From NCBI GenBank assembly GCA_049700435.1, contig JBNAVK010000003.1, positions 7,645 to 71,644 on the forward strand: a DNA stretch of 64,000 nt, in the 5' to 3' direction. The stretch's first letter is position 1, and every line of letters starts with the position of its first letter. The notes below the pieces were generated by a model that was not told the origin of the DNA, did not search any database, and saw only the letters and a program-made list of their open reading frames with translations. The DNA is from JAVZLH01 sp049700435 (GTDB lineage: Archaea; Thermoproteota; Bathyarchaeia; Bathyarchaeales; Bathycorpusculaceae). This document shows, piece by piece, positions 41,852 through 50,893 of this stretch. A program made the position numbers and the translations under genes.

Positions 41852-43036
41852 ATGGCAACGAAGGAAACAGAAGAAAAAGAGCAAAAAAGGACTCTCATCT
41901 TATGTGTTGACAGAGACGGGGATTTGGGGGCAAAAGCTGGAATAAAGACCCCTCTCGTCGGAAGAAAGGAAAATCTTCAAGCCGCCGTGGAACTCGCTTT
42001 GCGAGATCCTGAAGAGCCTGATGCAAACGCCATGTTTGAAGCCATACGCCTCTACGACCGCCTGCAGAGCGAAGGCAAGCAAGACGAAACCTTTGAGGTG
42101 GCGACAATTTCAGGCTCAGAGCTTGGTGGGGTTGGAGCAGATAGAAAATTAGTCACGGAATTAAACGAGTTGCTAAGCTCATTCCCAGCGAATGACGTAA
42201 TTTTGGTCACGGACGGCTATTCGGATGAGGCGGTTCTCCCGCTTGTAGAGTCCAGAGTTCCAGTTTCATCTGTTAGGAGGGTTGTCGTTAAACACAGCGA
42301 ATCAATCGAGGAAACCGCCGCATTATTTGGAAAATATCTAAAAATGATTGTGGAAGATCCACGTTATTCCCGCATCGCCCTAGGATTGCCCGGACTGCTA
42401 CTCGTAATACTGGGCGTACTTTCAATTTTCAATTTGGCTCATTATTACCTTTTGGCGCTTCCCCTAGTTTTTGGAGCCTTCATGCTTTTTAAAGGCTTTG
42501 GAGTTGACAGAGCTCTAAAAGCTTTTTACCAGTGGATTAAAGAATACTCTCCTCCACCACTTCAGATACAAATTTCAAACTTCTCCTTAGGTGTTGGCGC
42601 ATTATGCATAGCTGTTGGCGTTTACTTAGGTTTGGTGAAAATTCCCCTACAACCCGACCTTGCCGCATGGATTAGCAACTTTCCATTAATTATGGGCTAT
42701 TTTATTCAAGGCTCCGTTGACCTCATAATAGTGGGCGTTTGTGTTGTCCTATTGGGAAGGGCTATACGCTGGTACATGGAGCGAGATGCCAGATTGCTAC
42801 GCAACGCAGCCTTAATATTGCTAATCAGCTGGTCCAGACAGATACTTTATGCCGCTTCAGACCTTCTGATCAGCCCGGTGGACCCAACCAGGGGAATAGA
42901 AAAGCTTGTTTTTTCAATAGCTGTTGGCATTCTGATAGGTGTAGCGGCTATTCTAATAATATTTGTCATCCATAGATCAGCAAAGGGGTTCTTTAAGGAG
43001 ACTGAGGCGCAAGTTGAAGAGCTTAAAGAAAGCTAA
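41852..43036 (+). CDS. DUF373 family membrane protein
   Basis: 394 residues. The N-terminal domain begins with L-I-L-C-V-D-R-D-G-D-L-G, then contains the P-D-A-N-A-x-F-E-A and V-A-T-I-S-G-S-E segments, and V-I-L-V-T-D-G-Y-S-D-E, the hallmark of DUF373. The C-terminal half has about six membrane helices. DUF373 is found throughout archaea, function unknown. It overlaps the MTAP gene by 23 bases and is part of the operon coiled-coil, DUF373, MTAP, UppS. Confidence 0.9.
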   Translation: MATKETEEKEQKRTLILCVDRDGDLGAKAGIKTPLVGRKENLQAAVELALRDPEEPDANAMFEAIRLYDRLQSEGKQDETFEVATISGSELGGVGADRKLVTELNELLSSFPANDVILVTDGYSDEAVLPLVESRVPVSSVRRVVVKHSESIEETAALFGKYLKMIVEDPRYSRIALGLPGLLLVILGVLSIFNLAHYYLLALPLVFGAFMLFKGFGVDRALKAFYQWIKEYSPPPLQIQISNFSLGVGALCIAVGVYLGLVKIPLQPDLAAWISNFPLIMGYFIQGSVDLIIVGVCVVLLGRAIRWYMERDARLLRNAALILLISWSRQILYAASDLLISPVDPTRGIEKLVFSIAVGILIGVAAILIIFVIHRSAKGFFKETEAQVEELKES

Positions 43037-43811
43037 GTTCGCAATCATCGGCGGAACAGGCTTTGAAAGATTGTTTAAAAATGCCAAAGAAACTCGAGTT
43101 AGGACACCCTATGGCGCCGCGCCACAAGTATACATCGGAGAAGTAGATGATAAAAAAGTGGCTTTTCTCCCCAGACACGGCCTAAAGCATCTTGTCCCTC
43201 CACATAAAATAAACTATAAAGCAAACATTTACGCCCTACACAAGTTGGGTGTTGAGAGAATTTTAGCTGTGAATGCTGTTGGCGCCATAAATCACAATTT
43301 CAAACCAGGCGACATAGTTGTGCCCCACGACTTCGTCGACTTTACAAAACTTCGCCACACAACATTTTATGATAGAGCGCCAGTAACGCACATCGATGTC
43401 TCCAGCCCCTACTGCCCAGAAACCCGTAAACTGCTAATTGAAATTACGAGAAAAATGAAACTGCGTATGTGGGATAAGGCCGTACTTGTCTGCACAGAGG
43501 GCCCACGTTTCGAAACTCCAGCAGAGATTGAAATGTTTAGGCGTTTGGGCTGCGACATTGTTGGGATGACTGGCGTTCCAGAGGCTGTTCTGGCAAGGGA
43601 GCTTGAAATGTGCTATGCAACATTGTGTTTTGTTTCCAACATGGCTGCTGGCATGCAGGAACGGTTGACGCCTTCGGAAGTTTCAGAAGTCTCGAAGCAG
43701 ATTATGCCGAAAATGGAGCAAATTTTAATTGAAACCGTTAGGGCTTTACCTCTTGAACGCGGAAAAAACTGTCCATGTGCAACGGCGCTTAAAGACGCGA
43801 GGTTAAGGTAG
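43014..43811 (+). CDS. mtnP: S-methyl-5'-thioadenosine phosphorylase
   Basis: 265 residues from the TTG at 43014, with GAGG seven bases upstream; a TTG at 42963 would add 17 basic residues that do not look native. Family motifs: F-A-I-I-G-G-T-G, phosphate-binding P-R-H-G, N-A-V-G-A-I, G-P-R-F-E-T-P-A-E-I, and V-G-M-T-G-V-P-E-A-V-L-A-R-E, the MTAP form of the methionine/Asn loop. It cleaves methylthioadenosine to adenine and methylthioribose phosphate. It ends with TAG sharing one base with the GTG of uppS. Confidence 0.92.
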   Translation: MKSLKKAKFAIIGGTGFERLFKNAKETRVRTPYGAAPQVYIGEVDDKKVAFLPRHGLKHLVPPHKINYKANIYALHKLGVERILAVNAVGAINHNFKPGDIVVPHDFVDFTKLRHTTFYDRAPVTHIDVSSPYCPETRKLLIEITRKMKLRMWDKAVLVCTEGPRFETPAEIEMFRRLGCDIVGMTGVPEAVLARELEMCYATLCFVSNMAAGMQERLTPSEVSEVSKQIMPKMEQILIETVRALPLERGKNCPCATALKDARLR

Positions 43812-44593
43812 TGCTTAGAAAACTCCTCTCCATAATTGGAGCATACAAAATATATGAGAAGTGGCTCTGGCACCAAGTCAAAAACGGCGAAAAAATTGAA
43901 CACATCGCAATAATCCTAGACGGAAACAGAAGATGGGCCTCAGAAAAGGACCTTGATCCATGGCTAGGTCACGAGGCAGGCGCCGAAAAAGTTGAGCAAC
44001 TGCTTGACTGGTGTCAAAAGCTTGATGTTAAGTCGATAACGCTTTACGCGTTTTCAACAGAGAACTTTCGCCGTCCAAAAAATGAAGTTGAAGAAATTAT
44101 GCGTATTGCAGAGGGGGAGTTTAGGAAAATTCTGGCTGATGAGCGCATTCACAAGGACAGAGTGCGGGTTAAAGTGATAGGCAGAGTAAAGCTTCTGCCA
44201 GAAAATTTGCAACAACTCATAGCGGATGTGGAAAGGGCAACGCAAAACTATGATGGACGGTACTTAAACATCGCTTTCGCATATGGAGGAAGGGCGGAGA
44301 TTGTAGATGCTGCTAGAAAAATTGCGAAGAAAGTGAAAAATGGAGAGTTAAGCCCTGAAAAAGTTGACGAGCAACTGTTCGAAAAGTTTCTTTACACTTC
44401 TCACATGCCAAAACAGGACCCAGACCTAATAATCAGAACTTCTGGAGAGGAGCGGTTAAGCGGTTTTCTGCTTTGGCAGTCTGCCTACAGCGAGTTCTGT
44501 TTCCTCGACGTTTACTGGCCGGATTTCAGGCTGATAGATTTGTTAAGGGCTGTTAGGACTTTTCAAAAGCGTAAGAGAAGGTTTGGCGCTTAG
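43811..44593 (+). CDS. uppS: cis-Prenyl diphosphate synthase (UppS family)
   Basis: 260 residues. Catalytic aspartate D37 in I-I-L-D-G-N-R-R-W-A; G-H-E-A-G; L-Y-A-F-S-T-E-N-F-x-R-P; and R-T-S-G-E-E-R-L-S-G-F-L-L-W-Q-S-A-Y-S-E. The N-terminus is amphipathic, as in polyprenyl synthases that touch the membrane. Archaea use the long cis-prenol as dolichyl carrier for glycosylation. GTG start in a TAGTG overlap with MTAP. Confidence 0.95.
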   Translation: MLRKLLSIIGAYKIYEKWLWHQVKNGEKIEHIAIILDGNRRWASEKDLDPWLGHEAGAEKVEQLLDWCQKLDVKSITLYAFSTENFRRPKNEVEEIMRIAEGEFRKILADERIHKDRVRVKVIGRVKLLPENLQQLIADVERATQNYDGRYLNIAFAYGGRAEIVDAARKIAKKVKNGELSPEKVDEQLFEKFLYTSHMPKQDPDLIIRTSGEERLSGFLLWQSAYSEFCFLDVYWPDFRLIDLLRAVRTFQKRKRRFGA

Positions 44594-44607
44594 GGCTTGG
44601 GCTTAAG

Positions 44608-45831
44608 TTAAGCCCGTTTTTTGGCGCTAACAATTGAGATTACGTCTCTATCTTTAAGGATGTAGTCTTCTCCAACCCGTTTCTTTTCTCTGGCTTCTAT
44701 GGCGTAGATGAAGCTTTCTCCCAGCTCGGTGTGGATTAGGTAGGCGAGTTCACGGGCAGTAGTCCCGTAGGGAACAAGGTAGGCGTCCGGAAGCACCCGC
44801 CCGTTGTGGTCGGTTAGATGCTCTATATCCTCCACCGGGTAAACGGTAATCATGTTTAGAAGCTTGAAGTAAGTCATGTTTACGGCTTCTTGAACACCTG
44901 TGGAGCCATACTTTAACAAAACTTTTTCCCTAATTATCTCTAAAGCTCTAATCTGGCTTTCAGTCAGCCTTTCAACATCTTTAATTTTGAAGTTGCAGTC
45001 TCCAGGCTTATAATCTATCAGTTGTTTTTCCACAGCCCTTCTCAAAATCAGTTCTGCCTCCGCACAGCATGGAACAACTGGATAGTCCACTTTTTTCAGC
45101 CTTTCAAGGTTTTCTTCGGCTGTTGGCACATCTATCTTGTTCGCAGCTATCAACATCGGCTTTGCAATTCGCCTAAGCGTATCCACAAATTTTAGGAAAT
45201 CGTCTTCGCTCCACGCTGTGGGTTTTTCAGCATTCAACCCCGCCCCTCTTACGGCATCAAAAATGTGGTGCCTTTTTATTGCCAAGCCACTTAGTTTTTC
45301 TTCCAACATTGAAAAGAGGTCTCTAGATTCAGACTCGGCGGTTCTGGCTATTTTTGGCCAGTCCTTTTTGAGTATGCTTGTCATCCACATGGTTATCTCA
45401 TGTTCTAGGAACTTCACGTCATCCAGCGGGTCATGCTCGCCTGGTTTGCATAGGTTGCCTTCGCTGTCTGTTCCGCCAGAGGCGTCAATTATGTGGATTA
45501 GAGCGTCAGCTTTCCTAATTTCGTCCAAAAACTGGTTGCCTAATCCTCTTCCTTGCCAAGCTCCAGGTACGAGACCCGCGCAGTCGATGAATTCGACTGG
45601 TATAAGTCTGATGCCGTCTAGGCATAGGGAGTTAACTGGATTATCTCTTACGTTGAATTCTTCGTGAACGCATGGTGTTCGCACGTAGCCCACGCCTCTG
45701 TTCGGCTCTCTTGTTGTGAATGGGTAATTTGCGATTTTAACCGGCACCATGGTTGCCGCGCTAAAGAACGTGGATTTCCCAGTGTTAGGCTTTCCAACTA
45801 TTCCCAGCAGCCTCGAATAAGATTTCTGCAC
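44608..45831 (-). CDS. YchF-type GTP/ATP-binding protein with TGS domain
   Basis: 407 residues. G1 G-K-P-N-T-G-K-S (13-20), G3 D-C-A-G-L-V-P-G-A, G4 A-A-N-K-I-D-V-P; a helical insert; and a C-terminal TGS domain with L-P-D-A-Y-L-V-P-Y-G-T-T-A and Y-I-L-K-D-R-D-V-I. The archaeal YchF/Drg group acts around the ribosome. YchF in bacteria prefers ATP; here G4 is N-K-I-D, so either nucleotide may be used. It converges with uppS, with 14 bases between stops. Confidence 0.92.
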   Translation of the reverse strand: MQKSYSRLLGIVGKPNTGKSTFFSAATMVPVKIANYPFTTREPNRGVGYVRTPCVHEEFNVRDNPVNSLCLDGIRLIPVEFIDCAGLVPGAWQGRGLGNQFLDEIRKADALIHIIDASGGTDSEGNLCKPGEHDPLDDVKFLEHEITMWMTSILKKDWPKIARTAESESRDLFSMLEEKLSGLAIKRHHIFDAVRGAGLNAEKPTAWSEDDFLKFVDTLRRIAKPMLIAANKIDVPTAEENLERLKKVDYPVVPCCAEAELILRRAVEKQLIDYKPGDCNFKIKDVERLTESQIRALEIIREKVLLKYGSTGVQEAVNMTYFKLLNMITVYPVEDIEHLTDHNGRVLPDAYLVPYGTTARELAYLIHTELGESFIYAIEAREKKRVGEDYILKDRDVISIVSAKKRA

Positions 45832-45909
45832 CTAGAACACCTCTCGAAGACCTCTTTGAATTTTCCGTTTTCAGACAGTTGTCTTAAACTATATTTGCTG
45901 TGTTTTCTA

Positions 45910-47292
45910 TTATTGTTTGTGCTGCTCGCCTTTCCGAGTTTTCCAGTAGATTCCATAGCGTTTCATGAGAAAGACGAAGAATACAGTCATTGTAAGTGTT
46001 AAAACGCCCAGAAAAATTGCCAGCAACTTAGTAATTATCACCCAGCCTGTATGGAGCGCTTCGTCGGCGTTTTGGACGGCGTTGGCAGCATTCAATAGGG
46101 CTGTCTGCGGGTTTTCCTTTAGCGATTCAATTGCTTTTTGCAGCGAAATCATGCTTTCTTCAAGACTTTTTTCTGCTTCGCTGACTTCTGACGGAAAAAT
46201 TGTTGAAGCCCCGAGAATCTTCCCTAAAAACACCACGTTTTTGGCTTTTGCAATTTTCGCAAGAACGTCTGCGGCATCCTTTACGAAGCTGTCGCCTAAG
46301 GTTGTCTCCGGTAATGGTTTTATTGAAACCCACTGCTCTTTGCTGACGAATTCTTCTTTAGGACCGCTGGTGTAGTTGAAGAAGAAGTTTGAGTAAGGTA
46401 TAGCTGTGGATACGCTTCTTAAAGAACCGAAATGTAAATAATCAAGAGTGTCAAATAGGCGCCATGTTGCGTCCACGGGTACCCACCCATAATTTTCGAT
46501 ATAGTATTCAGCCCACATGTGTCCATCCTCCACAACTGAATTTTCAGAATGGAAAGCGAAGCCAGCTTGGACTCTAGCTGGGATGCCTACGGCTCTACAC
46601 AAGGCTACAAAGAGGTAGGAATACTCGGAGCAGTCGCCAACGCCATTGTTTAAAGCCCAGAGTGCGCCCATTTCCTCTTCTTGAACTTGATACTTGAGAT
46701 GTCTGACCACAAAGTTGTAGATTTTGTAAACTTTTTCGTGTATGTTACTTTCATTACCAACTATGTTTTGCGCCGTTGAATTCATTTCTTGACTGTCTGA
46801 TTCTATTAGCGTTTCTGGCTGCGTATAAGCCAGATAAAGGCTTGAACTTTTATTGTAGTCTACCACCAAATTAGGGTTTATTTGATAGCGAACCCCAAAA
46901 GAGGTCACGTTATAGCCTATTTCAACTGTGAAACTTTGTCCACCGTAAATTCTTAGGTGGTTCCAGACAGCGTAGAGGTTTCCAAAGTCATCAACCAAAA
47001 AATCAGGTGCCCAAGCTGAGGAAATTTCTGAAATGAGCACTAAATGACGGGAGGTCTCGTTTTTGAGCAAGGGAACAAAGAGCCTTCCACCAGTTATGGC
47101 TTCGTTCACCAAATTTTTAATTTGAATCTTATGTTTGATGCTTCCGGTGAAAACCGCGGTCACCTCATACTTAAGGAGCGTGGAATTTTCATTTGACAAG
47201 CTTGCTTGGACGGATAGAGAGGCAAAATTCACAAATAGAACAATCGTTAACAGCAAGAAGAAAACGACTGGTTTTTTCGAATTTTTAGGCAT
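45910..47292 (-). CDS. Secreted transglutaminase-like protein with C-terminal anchor
   Basis: 460 residues. Signal peptide (about 7-30), an N-terminal beta domain with N-glycosylation sequons, and a transglutaminase-like cysteine-protease fold with G-D-C-S-E-Y (C221), E-D-G-H-M-W (H258) and P-V-D-A-T-W (D274). A helical stalk (about 365-410) leads to a membrane helix (about 415-440) and a basic tail. It is probably extracytoplasmic, cutting or crosslinking peptides at the envelope. The divergent partner is E1alpha, with 83 bases between starts, which holds both promoters. Confidence 0.87.
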   Translation of the reverse strand: MPKNSKKPVVFFLLLTIVLFVNFASLSVQASLSNENSTLLKYEVTAVFTGSIKHKIQIKNLVNEAITGGRLFVPLLKNETSRHLVLISEISSAWAPDFLVDDFGNLYAVWNHLRIYGGQSFTVEIGYNVTSFGVRYQINPNLVVDYNKSSSLYLAYTQPETLIESDSQEMNSTAQNIVGNESNIHEKVYKIYNFVVRHLKYQVQEEEMGALWALNNGVGDCSEYSYLFVALCRAVGIPARVQAGFAFHSENSVVEDGHMWAEYYIENYGWVPVDATWRLFDTLDYLHFGSLRSVSTAIPYSNFFFNYTSGPKEEFVSKEQWVSIKPLPETTLGDSFVKDAADVLAKIAKAKNVVFLGKILGASTIFPSEVSEAEKSLEESMISLQKAIESLKENPQTALLNAANAVQNADEALHTGWVIITKLLAIFLGVLTLTMTVFFVFLMKRYGIYWKTRKGEQHKQ

Positions 47293-47375
47293 TTGCCCTC
47301 AGCAATGAAAATGATAAAATAATATAAAAGCGTCAAGGTGTATTAAAAGGGTTAAATGCCACGGATGGGGAAAAT

Positions 47376-48341
47376 TTGGCAACAAACCTAACGAAAGATA
47401 AGCTTATTGAAATGTTTCGGAAAATGCTTGAAATCCGCTTTTTCGAAGAAAAAGTCTTCGAACTTTACGCCCAAAACCTCGTGCCAGGAACAATCCATCT
47501 TTATGCTGGAGAAGAAGCCGTAGCCGTCGGCGTCTGCAGCAACCTAAGAAAAGACGACTACATCACAAGCACCCACAGAGGACACGGACACTGTTTGGCA
47601 AAGGGCGCAGACCCAAAAAGGGTTATGGCTGAAATATTAGGCAAAAAGACTGGTTACTGCAAAGGCAAGGGCGGTTCAATGCACATCGCAGACTTCAGCA
47701 TAGGAATGCTAGGTGCAACAGCAGTTGTGGGTGCTGGAATACCCATAGCTGTGGGCGCGGGCTTATCAATAAAACTTAGAGGAACAGACCATGTTGTGGC
47801 ATGTTTCTTCGGCGAAGGAGCATCCAACCAAGGAACATTCCACGAAGGCATAAACATGGCGGCAATATGGAATTTGCCAGCAATCTTCGTCTGCGAAAAC
47901 AACCTTTACGCTATGGGAACAAGACAGTCAATGGTTATGAAAATCGAAAACATCGCTGATAGGGCTGTTGCCTACGGGATACCGGGCAAAGTTGTTGATG
48001 GAAACGATATTTATGCTGTTTATGAAGTTTCACGCGAAGCGGTTGAAAGGGCAAGAAAGGGTGAGGGTCCAACACTTATTGAGTGTAAGACGTATAGGCA
48101 TAAGGGGCATTCTAGGGTTGACCCAGCGCGCTACAGACCAAAAGAAGAGGTGGAGGCGTGGCTGGCTAAAGACCCGATAAGACGCTTTAAAGAGAGACTT
48201 TTGCAAACAAAAATGCTTACAGAGGCTGAAATTGCAAAAATTGAGAGTGAAACATCAGCCACAATTGAGGAAGCAGTGAAGTTCGCCAAGGAAAGCCCGT
48301 TTCCAGCGCCCGAAGAAGCCTTAGAAGATGTTTACGCTTGA
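47376..48341 (+). CDS. 2-oxoacid dehydrogenase E1 alpha (pyruvate/acetoin type)
   Basis: 321 residues. ThDP motif G-E-G-A-S-N-Q-G ending in C-E-N-N (146-176). H-R-G-H-G-H and K-G-G-S-M-H are typical of PDH/acetoin dehydrogenase E1alpha. It decarboxylates a 2-oxo acid and passes the acyl group to lipoyl E2. TTG start at 47376. E1beta and E2 follow in an operon. Substrate not decidable: pyruvate, branched-chain or acetoin. Confidence 0.93.
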   Translation: MATNLTKDKLIEMFRKMLEIRFFEEKVFELYAQNLVPGTIHLYAGEEAVAVGVCSNLRKDDYITSTHRGHGHCLAKGADPKRVMAEILGKKTGYCKGKGGSMHIADFSIGMLGATAVVGAGIPIAVGAGLSIKLRGTDHVVACFFGEGASNQGTFHEGINMAAIWNLPAIFVCENNLYAMGTRQSMVMKIENIADRAVAYGIPGKVVDGNDIYAVYEVSREAVERARKGEGPTLIECKTYRHKGHSRVDPARYRPKEEVEAWLAKDPIRRFKERLLQTKMLTEAEIAKIESETSATIEEAVKFAKESPFPAPEEALEDVYA

Positions 48342-48355
48342 GTGGAGGAAGCGCA

Positions 48356-49330
48356 ATGCGAAAAATAACTTATAGGGAAGCTTTGCGGGAAGCGTTAAGA
48401 GAGGAGATGCGCAGAGACTCTTCAGTTTTCCTTCTAGGCGAGGATATTGGCAGATATTGGGGAGGCGCCTTCAAAGTCACTGAGGGATTGGCAGAAGAAT
48501 TCGGTGATGAAAGAGTTCGGGACACGCCTATCTCGGAATCGGCGATAATTGGCGCTGCAATAGGCGCGGCCATCACGGGTATGCGTCCAGTAGCAGAAAT
48601 TATGTTCGGGGATTTAACGGCTTTAGCCATGGACCAAATTGCGAATCAGGCGGCGAAAATACGTTATATGTTTGGGGGTCAAGCAAAATGCCCTATGGTG
48701 ATTCGAACCCCCTTTGGTGGTGGAGTTAACATTGCTTCTCATCATTCGCAGAGTCTTGAAGCATGGTTTATGCATGTTCCAGGCTTGTATGTGGCTGTTC
48801 CTTCAACGCCTTATGATGCGAAGGGGCTTTTGAAAGCGGCTATCCGCGGCGACAACCCAGTCGTGTTCTGTGAGCATAAACTGCTCTATCCATTAGAAGG
48901 CGAGGTTCCAGAGGAAGATTATACTATTCCTTTTGGTGTTGCTGACGTAAAACGCGAGGGGGAAGATGTCACCGTGGTTGCTACGCTTTACATGGTTCAT
49001 AAGGCGCTTAAAGCGGCTGAAGAATTGGAGAAAGAAGGCGAAAGCGTTGAGGTTGTTGACCCTAGAACTTTAACGCCTTTGGATAAACAAGCGATAATAA
49101 AGTCTATTAAGAAAACCGGCAGGCTGGTGGTTGTAAGTGAAGACTGCAAAACTGCTGGCGTAACTGCGGAAATTGCGGCTGTTGTGGCTGAAGAAGCCCT
49201 TGATTACCTAGATGCTCCAATAAAGCGTGTGGCAGAACCAGACACGCCCATACCGTTTAGCCCCACATTAGAAAATTATGTGATTCCAGACGAAAAAGCC
49301 ATAATCAAAGCAGTTAAGGAGATTGTGTAA
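48356..49330 (+). CDS. 2-oxoacid dehydrogenase E1 beta
   Basis: 324 residues from the ATG at 48356, chosen because GGAGG lies seven bases upstream; the in-frame TTG at 48338 would overlap E1alpha by four. R-E-A-L-R-E-E-M, L-L-G-E-D-I-G, and F-G-D are the E1beta signature, with T-P-F-G-G-G and H-H-S-Q-S-L-E-A downstream. It forms the alpha2-beta2 E1 with the preceding product. It ends one base before the E2 ATG. Confidence 0.94.
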   Translation: MRKITYREALREALREEMRRDSSVFLLGEDIGRYWGGAFKVTEGLAEEFGDERVRDTPISESAIIGAAIGAAITGMRPVAEIMFGDLTALAMDQIANQAAKIRYMFGGQAKCPMVIRTPFGGGVNIASHHSQSLEAWFMHVPGLYVAVPSTPYDAKGLLKAAIRGDNPVVFCEHKLLYPLEGEVPEEDYTIPFGVADVKREGEDVTVVATLYMVHKALKAAEELEKEGESVEVVDPRTLTPLDKQAIIKSIKKTGRLVVVSEDCKTAGVTAEIAAVVAEEALDYLDAPIKRVAEPDTPIPFSPTLENYVIPDEKAIIKAVKEIV

Positions 49331-49331
49331 A

Positions 49332-50444
49332 ATGGCGACGAAAGTTGTTATGCCAAAACTAAGTTTGACGATGAAAGTTGGCACAGTTGGCAAATGGTAT
49401 AAACGGGAAGGCGAAACAGTCGAAAAAGGCGAGCCAATAGTTGAAATAATCTCAGAAAAAGCAACATACGATTTAGAAGCGCCAGCCTCGGGCATACTGA
49501 GAAAAATTTTGGTGGAAGAAGGCGCAGACGCTCCAGTAAACGCCGTTTTAGCGGTTATAACAGCTCCTGATGAAGCGTTTTCAGAGGCTGAAATCCTTGC
49601 GGAAACAGCGCTTAAAGAAGAGGCTGAAGTTGAAGAGAAGATTAGAGCTTCTCCAGCTGCAAAACGTCTCGCAAAGGAACATGGCATAGACTTGTCAATG
49701 GTTGTTGGAAGCGGTCCGGATGGGCGAATAGTTGAAGAGGATGTGCAAAGGTTTATAGAGGAAACTCGCGGACTGTTGCCGAAAGTTAAGGAAATCATCC
49801 CGCTAAGCGGCTTTAGGAGAACGTCTGCAGAACGGGTTTCTGCAAGCTTCAAAACAGCGCCCCACAGCACGATAATGATGGAGGTTGATGTTTCAAAAGC
49901 CGCGGAACTGCATGAAAGGCTTAAAGTGTCTTATACGGCTATTATTGTGAAAGCCTCTGCTAAAGCCCTCAAAGAACACTCAATAATAAACTCAACTTTT
50001 GACGGAGACAAAATAAGGGTTTTTGAAGACGTGAATGTTGGGGTGGCTGTCGCTACTGGGCAAGGCTTGGTTGTTCCAGTGATACGCAACGCTGACAAAA
50101 AATCTTTGAAGGAAATAGAAGAAGCAATAAACGCTTTAACTGAGAAGGCGAGAAGAGGAAAACTTTCTAGGGAAGAGGTTAGCGGCGGAACCTTCACAAT
50201 TTCAAACTTAGGCATGTATGGCGTAGACTTTTTCACGCCAATAATTAACCCGCCAGAGGCAGCCATTCTAGGCGTTGGAAGAATTGTTCAGAAACCGTTT
50301 GTTGTTGAAGGAAAAATTGAAGCAAAACAAGCCATGGCTTTAAGCCTCTCCTACGACCACAGAATCGTTGACGGCGCCCCAGCAGCCGAGTTTCTCCAGA
50401 AAGTGAAGCGTTACATGGAAGCGCCAGAAAACCTCGAACCCTAG
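49332..50444 (+). CDS. Lipoyl-dependent 2-oxoacid dehydrogenase E2 acyltransferase
   Basis: 370 residues from the ATG at 49332. One lipoyl domain (1-76) with the lipoylated lysine in I-S-E-K-A-T-Y, a peripheral-subunit-binding domain (about 105-140; A-S-P-A-A-K-R-L-A-K-E-H-G) and the catalytic core with Y-D-H-R-I-V-D-G near the end. It should form a trimer-based cage. No E3 (dihydrolipoamide dehydrogenase) or lipoate ligase gene follows; both would have to be elsewhere. The linker between domains is short. Confidence 0.93.
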   Translation: MATKVVMPKLSLTMKVGTVGKWYKREGETVEKGEPIVEIISEKATYDLEAPASGILRKILVEEGADAPVNAVLAVITAPDEAFSEAEILAETALKEEAEVEEKIRASPAAKRLAKEHGIDLSMVVGSGPDGRIVEEDVQRFIEETRGLLPKVKEIIPLSGFRRTSAERVSASFKTAPHSTIMMEVDVSKAAELHERLKVSYTAIIVKASAKALKEHSIINSTFDGDKIRVFEDVNVGVAVATGQGLVVPVIRNADKKSLKEIEEAINALTEKARRGKLSREEVSGGTFTISNLGMYGVDFFTPIINPPEAAILGVGRIVQKPFVVEGKIEAKQAMALSLSYDHRIVDGAPAAEFLQKVKRYMEAPENLEP

Positions 50445-50446
50445 AA

Positions 50447-50893
50447 CTAGTCTTTTGGGCTTTGAGAAGTGAACTCTAAGGCTTGAAGGATTCCCCTAGC
50501 CAAAGACAACAAGCATATAACAATCATCAAAGCCAATAAAGGCACAAACTCAACTGTAAACTGGAATTCTTCAAAATTGAGGGTTAGAACGCCAAAGTTT
50601 GTTGCGTAAGAGAGGTAAATTATTAGGAAGAATGATTGCGAAATGCTGAATATGTGCTTGTAAATTGTGCCTTCACAAACTTTAATTGCAAATGTGAAAA
50701 AGATTGTCGCCCAAGCCAAAATCGCAAAAGACATAATGTACTCTGGAAAGCCCGAAAAAAACATTGAAATAAAAATCCAGACGACAAAAAGAAAGACGCC
50801 GACAACCGCAGTTGCAAGCGTCGCCTTTGCAATTCTCGGAATAAGCCTTCTATAACTCCTTCTTTCCTCAATTTCAGCAATCATAAAGTCCAC
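50447..50893 (-). CDS. Four-TM membrane protein, unknown
   Basis: 148 residues with four hydrophobic segments (about 21-45, 50-72, 80-102 and 112-135) and charged ends. I do not recognise the family. Its start overlaps the end of the 50881-51648 gene by 13 bases, so it is translated with it. It reads towards the E2 gene and stops three bases from its stop. Confidence 0.6.
   Translation of the reverse strand: MDFMIAEIEERRSYRRLIPRIAKATLATAVVGVFLFVVWIFISMFFSGFPEYIMSFAILAWATIFFTFAIKVCEGTIYKHIFSISQSFFLIIYLSYATNFGVLTLNFEEFQFTVEFVPLLALMIVICLLSLARGILQALEFTSQSPKD

Noticed and set aside
42963..43013. Longer start for MTAP inside the DUF373 gene
   Set aside because: The added residues are Arg/Lys-rich and not part of the family; GAGG before TTG at 43014 fits better.
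48695..48720. T-arm-like sequence (GGTTCGAATC type) on the minus strand
   Set aside because: It lies in the E1beta coding region, the flanking bases do not form a T stem or cloverleaf, and the protein is conserved there.
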